Assembly (NCBI GenBank): GCA_021771815.1
Contig: JAETOE010000014.1
Coordinates: 1 to 64,000 of the forward strand
Direction of reading: 5' to 3'
From: Roseburia hominis
GTDB taxonomy: Bacteria; Bacillota; Clostridia; Lachnospirales; Lachnospiraceae
DNA length: 64,000 bases
Each line of letters opens with the position of its first letter. Position 1 is the first letter of the stretch. Both the position numbers and the translations under genes were made by a program. The notes under the pieces are model-generated. The model was not told where the DNA came from and did not search any database. It saw nothing but the letters and a program-made list of their open reading frames with translations. Shown one piece after another: positions 53,314 through 60,934 of the stretch.

Positions 53314-56157
53314 ATGATACAATTACGTGCGAATCAGGAATTGAGACAGACTTTTACAACGCTGATCGAGACGATGAAGGTTCCGGTAAAGTGGAACGGG
53401 ATCTTCGTGGTGATCGATAACTATATTATTTTGCAGGGAGAAGTGCGCTCCCTGTTTTTTCATTTTGACACGAGAAAAGTGGCGACGAACATTATCGACA
53501 TTCCGCTCAAAGAGGACGCGGTCGCGGACACGGCAGGAAATGTGCGGGTGCAGAATGCGATCAATATGATCCTCTACGCGTTTGGAAAATGGGGAACGAT
53601 CAAAGGGCTTAAGGTGGAGAAGAGCCATAAGCAGTTGAACGATCTGTTTGTCGGCGTTATGCGGGAACTCGGCGTGGAACCGGAATATACACAGATGTAC
53701 TTTCGATTTTACCGCCACGGAATGCGCATCACTTACGAGGATGTGATTCAGATGGCGTTAGAATCCGGCGAGGAGAATGAGGAGGAGACGGAAGGGAGTA
53801 CGAGAGGGCTTTGGCGCAAGATCGTATGGAAGAAGGCGCGTGTGAATTTCGCGCATGTTGACACAACGGTCAGGGAGCGAAGGGGCAGCCGTATCGGAAA
53901 CAATTTTTATCTGGTGGGATATCTGTGCCCGTCGTGCGGGGAGAAGCTTCACATGGTCGTCTATCCGATGGGAAAGGAATTCCTCGTTGAGACGGAGGAG
54001 GGAGGCGTTCTTCTGGCGAGAGCGGCGGCGTGCAGCAGATGCCTTCACTTCTATACGCCGCGCCCGCGCAGGCTGTTTGCCGACGGGGATATGTATATGC
54101 TCGATTTTGATGGGGACGAGGCAGCATACGAGGATTATCTGGAACTGCTCGGACGTGACGGCGACCGGGTGTCGAATTACCATACGAATGAGTTTGCGGA
54201 CGGAAGAGCGCCGGAGGATGAGGAGTTGGGGGAAGATCTGGATGAACTTTGCTCCAATCTGCCGGAACTGACCGACCTGGAATTGCGGAAGCTTGAGGCG
54301 CGCATGGAGGAGGGGTTTTACCCGGAGGAGAGTATCGCGAAGTACGAGCCGAGGGTACAGGCGTACAGGAAAGAGCGGACGGCGGACAGAGACGGTGCGC
54401 GTGACGGCGCAGGAAGAGAGAGTGCGCGTGGCGGTGCAGGAAGAGCGGACGGAGAGAGAGAGCAGGCGGCGGATCATGGCGCACAAAAGAAAACGGGGGA
54501 GAGTGGTGCTGCCGGCGAGAGACATGACGGCGGACAGAGGAAAGACAGAGAGAACGATGTTTTTGGCGAGCGGCATGATGGCGGACAGAGGGAAGACGGA
54601 GCGTATCAGTCGCCCGGGAATCGGCAGAAAATCGGGCAGAGTGCCGCAGGAGAGCGGGAGAGAGCCGGGCAGGAAGGTGCGTGGAATCGCCAGAGGGCGG
54701 GTGGAAGCCGCAGCACTGACGATGTTTCACGGAGAACCGGACAGCATGGAGATCACACGGAAGAGACGCTTGTCGTCGAACCGGCGGAAAAGCAGGAGGC
54801 AAGGGAAAAGTACGAGGCGCGCATAAGGCAGCTTGACCGCTATTCCGAGCGTCAGCTAAAGGAATTGAAGCGTCAGCTCGAGGGGGAGAAGAAGCTGACA
54901 TACGAGGAGAAGAAGTCCTATTTAGATCAGATAAAGGAAAAGCTGTCCCGCGATCTGGCGACGCGCCTTAAGGCGAAGGTGGACGCCTGCGAGGGGAAGA
55001 ATTATGCGGTGATGAAGCGCGTGTCTGATGAAGTGAAAGCAGAGGAACTTCCGGCGGAATTAAAGCGCCCGCTCCTCGCACGGCTGCAGGAATGGATGGA
55101 TGCGCAGGCAAAACGCGAGGTGGAGCAGCTTGTCGCAAAGATGCCGCCGAATCTCGACCGCAGACAATACCAGGAGTATCTTGCGAGGTTAAAGGAATAT
55201 GAGGGCGTGGATCTTGGACCCTACGCGGAGAAGCTTGCAGGGGGACGGGAAGCGGCGGAGAAGCAGGAAATTGCGAATTTGATGAAACGGGCGAGAAAAG
55301 TCAGCCGGGAGGATTATAAGGAGCTTGCGAAAAGGCTACAGGAAGGAGATTTTCTGCCGCAGCTTACAGCGCCTTATCTGGAGCGCATCGAAGATAAAAT
55401 TCGTCAGATGGATGCGGATGCGATTGCCGAAATCTGCCCCGCACCTTTGCAGATGTCGTTTGAGGAGGGGATGGAGGCATACCGGAAGCTACAGGAAGGA
55501 GATTTCCTCCCGGAACTTAAGGAGGACGCCGTAAAGGCGCTCACGAAACGGCTTTCGCGGATCAAGGCGGACGAGTGCGAACTTCTGGTTAAAAAGCTCA
55601 AAGGAGAGCTTGCGGAGGCGGGAATCGCGGAGAATCCGCGGCATCATTTTTATCCGGCGAGAAAGGTGCTTATGAATCAGGCGGCGCCGGAGGAGACGGA
55701 GCTGATCGACTTTGCGATGGCGTCGTATGCGGCGGACAGAGGTCTGTTCGAATATCCCATTCTGGTCGTGGATGCGACGAAAAACGGCACCGGAAAAGAG
55801 GGAATGATCCTGACGCCGGATCACCTGTATTACAGTACGGCGTTTTCTGCTTACGGAACGGAGATTGCGTCGATCCGCGGCATTACAGCGTCGACCGGGC
55901 TGTTGAACCGCGGCATCTATGTGCACCCGAAAAACGCTGCGAAGTACAAGGTGCCTTATGCGGTAGAGACGAAGGAACTGACGGCGTATGCGGACGTGCT
56001 GGATGCATTCGTGAAATATCTGATCGAGAAGCCGGATTCCAGGAAGGTGACTTATCTTGCAAGGGAAAAGCACGACACGATCTGCTGTTTTAGGTGCGGG
56101 TATGCCTATAAAGGAGGAACTGTCTGCCCGAAATGCGGATATCAGAACAACGAATAG
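53314..56157 (+). CDS. Large zinc-ribbon protein of unknown function
   Basis: About 947 residues, no signal peptide or membrane helix. An N-terminal domain (IQLRANQELRQTFTTLIETM), a first zinc ribbon (LCPSCGEKL … CSRC, about 207-250), a middle low-complexity linker of about 130 residues rich in Arg, Gly, Glu, Asp and Gln (about 360-490), long helical repeats including two copies of LQEGDFLP, and a C-terminal zinc ribbon CFRCGYAYKGGTVCPKCGY. A beta-rich domain near 820-930 (LILTPDHLYYSTAF-like) may bind a partner. The open frame reaches back to 53191, but that holds the promoter; GGGGA precedes ATG 53314. Not recognised beyond the zinc ribbons. Confidence 0.8.
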   Translation: MIQLRANQELRQTFTTLIETMKVPVKWNGIFVVIDNYIILQGEVRSLFFHFDTRKVATNIIDIPLKEDAVADTAGNVRVQNAINMILYAFGKWGTIKGLKVEKSHKQLNDLFVGVMRELGVEPEYTQMYFRFYRHGMRITYEDVIQMALESGEENEEETEGSTRGLWRKIVWKKARVNFAHVDTTVRERRGSRIGNNFYLVGYLCPSCGEKLHMVVYPMGKEFLVETEEGGVLLARAAACSRCLHFYTPRPRRLFADGDMYMLDFDGDEAAYEDYLELLGRDGDRVSNYHTNEFADGRAPEDEELGEDLDELCSNLPELTDLELRKLEARMEEGFYPEESIAKYEPRVQAYRKERTADRDGARDGAGRESARGGAGRADGEREQAADHGAQKKTGESGAAGERHDGGQRKDRENDVFGERHDGGQREDGAYQSPGNRQKIGQSAAGERERAGQEGAWNRQRAGGSRSTDDVSRRTGQHGDHTEETLVVEPAEKQEAREKYEARIRQLDRYSERQLKELKRQLEGEKKLTYEEKKSYLDQIKEKLSRDLATRLKAKVDACEGKNYAVMKRVSDEVKAEELPAELKRPLLARLQEWMDAQAKREVEQLVAKMPPNLDRRQYQEYLARLKEYEGVDLGPYAEKLAGGREAAEKQEIANLMKRARKVSREDYKELAKRLQEGDFLPQLTAPYLERIEDKIRQMDADAIAEICPAPLQMSFEEGMEAYRKLQEGDFLPELKEDAVKALTKRLSRIKADECELLVKKLKGELAEAGIAENPRHHFYPARKVLMNQAAPEETELIDFAMASYAADRGLFEYPILVVDATKNGTGKEGMILTPDHLYYSTAFSAYGTEIASIRGITASTGLLNRGIYVHPKNAAKYKVPYAVETKELTAYADVLDAFVKYLIEKPDSRKVTYLAREKHDTICCFRCGYAYKGGTVCPKCGYQNNE

Positions 56158-56218
56158 GAATGAGACAGGGCGGTACTTTAATATATTTAGGTAATAAAAC
56201 AGAAAACCGGATGACAGT

Positions 56219-57040
56219 ATGCAGAATCATTGCAAAAAAGGGTTATGTATCGCATTTTTATTTTCATTGATGTTCCTGTCGGGATGGCAGGTGGCGAAAA
56301 TGCGGGAGAAACGGACGATCGATACTGCTTCGATTGCAGCGCAGGCGGAGAACTGGGGGCTTGGATTCGGCGCGGAGGGAACCCAGCCGACCGGAAACGC
56401 GACAGCGGAGGAATTAAAGCAGTACGATACATATTTCGTGGGAGATGCGTCGAAGAAAGTGATTTATCTGACGTTTGACTGTGGATATGAGAACGGAAAT
56501 ACCGAGGCAATTTTAGACGCGTTAAAGAAGCACAATGCCCCGGCGACGTTTTTTGTGGTGGGACATTTTCTTGAGAGCGCGCCGGACATTGCAAAAAGGA
56601 TGGTGGCGGAGGGACATACGGTCGGCAATCATACCTATCATCACCCGGATATGTCGTCCATCTCGGATCTGGCTTCGTTTCAGAAGGAGATGGACGATAA
56701 CGCCGCGCTCTTTAAAGAGGCGACGGGGCAGGAGATGACAAAGTACTACAGACCGCCGCAGGGCAAATACAGCACGGAAAACCTTAAGATGGCAAAGGAA
56801 CTCGGCTATCACACCTTTTTCTGGAGCCTCGCTTATGTGGACTGGAACGTGGATGCACAGCCGACGAAGGAGGAAGCGTTCGATAAGCTGCTCGGGCGCA
56901 TCCACCCGGGGGCGATCGTATTGCTGCACAGCACATCGAAGACAAACGGAGAAATCTTAGATGAACTGCTGACAAAGTGGGAGGAGATGGGGTACACGTT
57001 TGCGCCGCTGTCGGATTTCTGTGAAAAACAGGAGGCGTAA
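56219..57040 (+). CDS. pdaA: Polysaccharide deacetylase, PdaA type
   Basis: A 273-residue NodB-fold deacetylase with an N-terminal membrane anchor or signal (about 9-25). Catalytic residues are in LTFDCGYENGN (Asp) and GNHTYHHPDMS (metal His pair), with YYRPPQGKYS following. The pattern matches PdaA, which makes muramic delta-lactam in the spore cortex, implying a sporulating host. Ribosome site is weak. It may depend on a sporulation sigma factor; I did not identify the promoter. Confidence 0.88.
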   Translation: MQNHCKKGLCIAFLFSLMFLSGWQVAKMREKRTIDTASIAAQAENWGLGFGAEGTQPTGNATAEELKQYDTYFVGDASKKVIYLTFDCGYENGNTEAILDALKKHNAPATFFVVGHFLESAPDIAKRMVAEGHTVGNHTYHHPDMSSISDLASFQKEMDDNAALFKEATGQEMTKYYRPPQGKYSTENLKMAKELGYHTFFWSLAYVDWNVDAQPTKEEAFDKLLGRIHPGAIVLLHSTSKTNGEILDELLTKWEEMGYTFAPLSDFCEKQEA

Positions 57041-57048
57041 GGTCAGTG

Positions 57049-58452
57049 TCAGTGCCCTAAGATTTTCTGCGTATTTTCTTTGATTTTTTCGGAAAGTCTC
57101 GCGTACTGGACCAAATCTTCCTCGGAAAAACCGTCAAAGCGCGCCGCGTCGAAATCGTTCTGGGCGGTGGCAAGATCCGGCAGGATGGCGTCGGCGGCGG
57201 GCAGCAGTTCGACTTTTAAATATTTCTTTGTCAACCTGCGGGAAGGTTTTTCGAAAGCCCTTCCGCTGTCGTTTCTGGAAGCTTTGGCGGTCTGCTTTTC
57301 GGCGGAGGTTCGGGCTACCTTTTCGCGGACATCTGTTACCTTGACAAGATCCTTCGCGGAAAGCCGCTGCAGTGTCCTTGAGAGCGTATTCTTAGACATA
57401 CCAGCGAAATCCGCAAGCTCTTTTAAACTGGCAAAGGTGTGCGCCTGGCTTAAGCAGAGCAGCAGGGAGATGTCATGGAGCGATAAGCCGTTGCGGAGTG
57501 CGACGACTTCAAGATAGTGCTCCAAAAGCTTTCTGCTGCGGTAAGTCTCCGATACGATGCCTTCGCCGGAAATCGCTTCGGAATAGACGTTTGTGCGTTC
57601 ATTGCCGAGCTTTGAAACGCCGGGCAGCAGCGCCGGGGGGACGCTTCCGTCCCCTGCGGCGTCGATGAGAAAGCGGTAGACCATAAGGCGCTTCTTTTCA
57701 TAATCTTTTTCGTCGTAGACATTCTTGTAAAATTCATTGTAATACTCAAAGACCATGAGCTTCATCCGTACCGTGTTGCTGATACTGACGCCCTGACTTG
57801 CGAGCGAACCTTTTGTCTTGACATAGTAGTAGATGGGAGCCTGCAGTGCATAGAACACCTGCGCGTGTATGATGTATTCCAGATTGAAAAGGAAATCCTC
57901 GCACCAGTTGATGGAACTGTCCATGCGCAGCTTGTACTTTTCGACGATATCCCTGCGGTAAAGCTTGTTCCAGAGAACGCCGTAATAGAAATCGGCGGGA
58001 TTTTCCATCATGTGTTCCGAAAATTCCTCGCGCGTCAGCACGCCGTCCTCCTCGATATCTCCCTTGTGGGAGACGCGCTCTCCGACGACACGGTAAAAGT
58101 CGGCGATGACCATATCGCAGTTGTGTTCCGTGGCAGCGCGGACTAATAGCCTGGTAGCGTCCGGCGTGATCCAGTCGTCGCTGTCAAGAAACTGCAGATA
58201 CGTTCCCTGCGCCTGGTCGAGCGCGAGATTGCGCGTGTCGGACACGCCGGTATTTTCCTTATGGATGACATGTATGCGGGAATCCGAGGCGGCGTATTCG
58301 TCACAGATTGCGCCGGAAGAATCGGTGCTCCCGTCGTTTACAAGAAAGAGTTCGAAATCTTTATATTCCTGACGCACGATACTGTCCACACAGCGTCGGA
58401 GATATTTTTCCGCGTTATAGACCGGAACGATAATGCTTACCATTGGTTTCAT
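57049..58452 (-). CDS. Glycosyltransferase family 2 fused to a MarR-type DNA-binding domain
   Basis: A 467-residue fusion. Residues 1 to about 225 are a GT2 domain: VSIIVPVYNAEKYLRRCVDSI, FLVNDGSTDSSG, and DSDDWI (nucleotide-sugar and metal site). A helical linker follows. From about 308 to the end is a MarR-like winged helix: GLSLHDISLLLCLSQ, ASLKELADFAGMSKNTLSRTL (recognition HTH), a wing extended by a basic insert, then LTKKYLKVELLPAADAI and GFSEEDLVQYARLSEKIKEN, as in MarR C-terminal helices. The start at 58452 has GGAGG 7 bases upstream; the longer frame places that site inside codons. No membrane segment. It is divergent from the GNAT-kinase gene, with a tandem repeat between the two promoters. 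Confidence 0.85.
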   Translation of the reverse strand: MKPMVSIIVPVYNAEKYLRRCVDSIVRQEYKDFELFLVNDGSTDSSGAICDEYAASDSRIHVIHKENTGVSDTRNLALDQAQGTYLQFLDSDDWITPDATRLLVRAATEHNCDMVIADFYRVVGERVSHKGDIEEDGVLTREEFSEHMMENPADFYYGVLWNKLYRRDIVEKYKLRMDSSINWCEDFLFNLEYIIHAQVFYALQAPIYYYVKTKGSLASQGVSISNTVRMKLMVFEYYNEFYKNVYDEKDYEKKRLMVYRFLIDAAGDGSVPPALLPGVSKLGNERTNVYSEAISGEGIVSETYRSRKLLEHYLEVVALRNGLSLHDISLLLCLSQAHTFASLKELADFAGMSKNTLSRTLQRLSAKDLVKVTDVREKVARTSAEKQTAKASRNDSGRAFEKPSRRLTKKYLKVELLPAADAILPDLATAQNDFDAARFDGFSEEDLVQYARLSEKIKENTQKILGH

Positions 58453-58485
58453 AAAAAGAACCTCCATAAAATGAATCTTCTTTTT

Positions 58486-58514
58486 ATCATAGCGTGGCTT
58501 TGAAAATTTTGCAA
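58486..58514 (-). promoter_or_regulatory. Promoter of the GT2-MarR gene
   Basis: On the minus strand TTGCAA (58514-58509), a 17-bp spacer and TATGAT (58491-58486). Confidence 0.6.
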
Positions 58515-58520
58515 TGAAAA

Positions 58521-58558
58521 GATTGCCCTTGTACGGGAAGATTGTCCTTGTACGGGAA
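58521..58558. repeat. Tandem 19-bp repeat between divergent promoters
   Basis: GATTGYCCTTGTACGGGAA occurs twice in direct succession (58521-58539 and 58540-58558) with one mismatch. Each copy includes the near-palindrome CCCTTGTACGGG. The second copy contains the -35 box of the rightward promoter and the first lies 6 bp from the -35 of the leftward promoter. It is a likely operator that controls both genes. Confidence 0.8.
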
Positions 58559-58576
58559 GGGTGGAAATGCTATTAT
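58548..58576 (+). promoter_or_regulatory. Promoter of the GNAT-kinase gene
   Basis: TTGTAC (58548-58553), a 17-bp spacer and TATTAT (58571-58576). It lies 91 bp before the start codon and overlaps the tandem repeat. Confidence 0.65.
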
Positions 58577-58667
58577 AGGAAAAAGTATCAGAGAGCAGAC
58601 AGAAGCTAAGAACAAAACGGGCAGATATTTAATATGCAGTCAAAAAGATACGGATGGAGGAGAGGTT

Positions 58668-59744
58668 ATGAGACAGATTGAGACGGAGAGATTGATTTTA
58701 AGACCGTGGAAATGGGAGGATGCGGAGGATATGTATGCATACGCATCCTCGCCAAATGTAGGACCGAGAGCGGGATGGAAACCGCACGAGAGCATTGAGG
58801 AAACCAGACAGATCATGAAGGAAATGTTTGTGGGAGCGGATGACGTGTGGGCGCTTGAATTAAAGGAAAATCACAAAGTGATAGGCTCTTTGGGGCTGCA
58901 TGAGACCAGCAGGGGAGGTCTTGTTTACGACAGGGAAATGGGCTACGTGCTTTCGGAGGAATACTGGGGACGGGGGCTTATGCCGGAAGCGGCTGCGCGC
59001 GCGGTACAGTTCGCATTTGAGGAACTCGGCGTTGAAATACTGATGGTAGCGCATTTTGATTTCAACATGCGCTCCAGGCGCGTGATAGAAAAGCTTGGGT
59101 TTTCGTGGCTGACGCATTTGGAAAAGAGCTGGAGGCGCTATGACGGTGCGGAATTAAACGATGAGGTCTACGGTATGACCAGGGCGCAGTACCGGAAGGA
59201 AAGTCCTGACATTTTGACGGTGCAGGATGTGGATTACCGTATCGTCAGGCTGCTTGGAAAGGGAAAAGGGGGATATTCCTACCTTGCATGGGATGGCAGG
59301 AAGCGGTATGTGGTAAAGCAGATTCACCATGAGCCATGCGACTATTATACGTTTGGGGATAAGATGGAAGCGGAGCAGCGGGACTATAAAAAACTGCTGG
59401 AAACCGGTATTGCGCTGCCAAGGCTGCTCGCAGTAGATACGGATAAGGAATGTATTCTAAAGGAGTATATCAAGGGAGATACGATTTACGATCTGGTTTA
59501 TCGGGATGAGATGAAAGCGGAATATATAGAGCAGGTGAAGCGGATGTGCGCGCTGTGTTACAGGGCAAATATCAATATCGACTATTTCCCCACAAATTTT
59601 GTGGTACAGGATGGAGTTCTTTACTATATTGACTACGAATGCAATGAATATATGGAAGAGTGGAACTTTGAAAACTGGGGTGTGAAGTATTGGTCAAAGA
59701 CGCCGGAATTTCTGGCGTATGTAGAGGAACACGGAGGAAACTAG
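58668..59744 (+). CDS. GNAT acetyltransferase fused to a kinase-like domain
   Basis: A 358-residue fusion. Residues 1 to about 180 are a RimJ/RimL-type acetyltransferase (TERLILRPWKWEDAEDMYAY, GYVLSEEYWGRGLMPEAA for acetyl-CoA, RSRRVIEKLGF). From about 185 follows a small protein-kinase-like fold: LLGKGKGGYSYLAW (glycine loop), RYVVKQIH (Lys), ECILKEYIKGDTIYDLV (hinge), NIDYFPTNFVV (catalytic loop, with Asp-Tyr-Phe in place of HGDLHPxN) and YYIDYECNEY (DFG region as DYE). GGAGGAG precedes ATG 58668. It may modify a small molecule, such as an aminoglycoside-like compound, or a protein; not determined. Confidence 0.82.
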   Translation: MRQIETERLILRPWKWEDAEDMYAYASSPNVGPRAGWKPHESIEETRQIMKEMFVGADDVWALELKENHKVIGSLGLHETSRGGLVYDREMGYVLSEEYWGRGLMPEAAARAVQFAFEELGVEILMVAHFDFNMRSRRVIEKLGFSWLTHLEKSWRRYDGAELNDEVYGMTRAQYRKESPDILTVQDVDYRIVRLLGKGKGGYSYLAWDGRKRYVVKQIHHEPCDYYTFGDKMEAEQRDYKKLLETGIALPRLLAVDTDKECILKEYIKGDTIYDLVYRDEMKAEYIEQVKRMCALCYRANINIDYFPTNFVVQDGVLYYIDYECNEYMEEWNFENWGVKYWSKTPEFLAYVEEHGGN

Positions 59745-59778
59745 TGTGAAAAATCCATATATGGAAGATTTTTCACAC
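59744..59778 (+). promoter_or_regulatory. Perfect 12-bp inverted repeat between GNAT-kinase and ATPase genes
   Basis: GTGTGAAAAATC (59744-59755) and GATTTTTCACAC (59767-59778) form a stem over an 11-base spacer that includes CATATATGG. It overlaps the final base of the upstream stop codon. It could be an operator or an attenuating stem, and it sits where a GTG-initiated longer ATPase frame would start, which argues for the later start. Confidence 0.6.
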
Positions 59779-59823
59779 GCAAATTTGTGCCTGCGGCCCA
59801 AAGTTTGCAGGTATCGGAAAGGC

Positions 59824-60690
59824 ATGGTTATTAAAGTGATTTATCTGTCTCATTTTTCCTTCCCGGATGCGGAGCGGGAGTATGATTTTATCTTAGGGCA
59901 GAAGCGCACCTGTTACGATACGGTCTATCCTTTTCAGATTTTATCGAAGCACAGACTTTCGGTGCTGGACTTTGAGCCGGTGACGATTCTCTACGGCGGG
60001 AACGGCTGCGGCAAGACGACCGCGCTCAATGTGATTGCGGAAAAGCTTGGACTTAAGCGGGACACCTTATATAACCGCTCAAATTTCTTCGAGACTTATA
60101 CGGGGATGTGCGATTTTCGGACGGAGCATCCGATTCCGTCCGTCAGCAGGATCATTACGAGCGACGATGTGTTTGACTTTATGTTAAACCTCCGCAGCAT
60201 CAACGAGGGAATCGACCGGAAGAGGGAAGCACTCTTTGAGGAATATCTCGATGCAAAGTACGGGCAGTTTCAGTTGAGATCCATGGCGGACTACGACAAG
60301 TTTCGGAAGGTCAATATGGCGCGCAGCAAGTCCCAGTCCAAGTATGTGCGGAAGAATCTCATGGACAACGTGCGGGAGCATTCCAACGGGGAGAGCGCAT
60401 TTCTTTATTTTTCGGAGAAAATCGAGGAGAACGGCTTGTATCTTCTGGACGAGCCGGAGAACAGCCTCTCCCCGGACAGACAGCAGGAGCTGTTAAAGTT
60501 TCTGGAGGATTCGGCGCGCTTTTTCGGCTGTCAGTTTCTTATTTCCACACACTCGCCGTTCTTACTTTCCATGCGCAATGCGAAGATCTATGATATGGAC
60601 GAGGAGGTCGTCGATGTGAAGCGGTGGACAGAATTGGAAAATGTGCGGGTGTATTATGAGTTTTTTAAGAAGCATGAAGGGGAATTTTGA
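59824..60690 (+). CDS. Stand-alone AAA/ABC-type ATPase
   Basis: A 288-residue soluble ATPase. Walker A GGNGCGKTT (about 58-66), signature-like HSNGESAFLYF, Walker B GLYLLDEPENSLSP and the switch His in STHSPFLLS. This is the AAA_21/SMC-like group of predicted ATPases. ATG 59824 with GGAAAGG is preferred over GTG 59746, whose extra 26 residues span a hairpin and look non-coding. It probably shares the transcript of the GNAT-kinase gene. Confidence 0.85.
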   Translation: MVIKVIYLSHFSFPDAEREYDFILGQKRTCYDTVYPFQILSKHRLSVLDFEPVTILYGGNGCGKTTALNVIAEKLGLKRDTLYNRSNFFETYTGMCDFRTEHPIPSVSRIITSDDVFDFMLNLRSINEGIDRKREALFEEYLDAKYGQFQLRSMADYDKFRKVNMARSKSQSKYVRKNLMDNVREHSNGESAFLYFSEKIEENGLYLLDEPENSLSPDRQQELLKFLEDSARFFGCQFLISTHSPFLLSMRNAKIYDMDEEVVDVKRWTELENVRVYYEFFKKHEGEF

Positions 60691-60793
60691 AATTATCGGT
60701 GAGTATGATTTACGCATAAATTGAAAAAACGGGCAGATTTCCCCTGTGACAGGTTTGAAGGTTTTTGGGGTTGTCAAAGTTCGTTAACCGTTG

Positions 60794-60904
60794 TTATTCC
60801 AACTGTGGCTGCAGGTTATGGATGTTTTCCGGCGTCTCATAGAATTTTTTCTTGTAAGGACAGCTGCTGCACGGTTTGAAATATTTATACCGTGCTGATA
60901 GTAC
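60794..60904 (-). pseudogene. Possible gene remnant with a CxxC motif
   Basis: A 36-codon open stretch, without start codon, reads …YKYFKPCSSCPYKKKFYETPENIHNL to a stop. The composition looks coding and the CxxC could bind metal, but no upstream part exists. It lies between the AAA ATPase and the AraC gene. Very uncertain. Confidence 0.2.
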
Positions 60905-60934
60905 TTACAAACAAGCTGCAATTCCAGCAACCAT

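Noticed and set aside
53870-54901. 343-codon open frame on the minus strand
   Set aside because: Lies opposite the zinc-ribbon gene; Pro/Arg/Ser-rich product with no recognisable fold and no start signals.
58521-58558. CRISPR-like repeat
   Set aside because: Only two copies with no spacers between them and no cas genes; interpreted as an operator.
59746-59823. GTG start of the AAA ATPase with 26 more residues
   Set aside because: The extra part covers a perfect inverted repeat and gives an untypical N-terminus; ATG 59824 starts directly at the conserved ATPase beginning.
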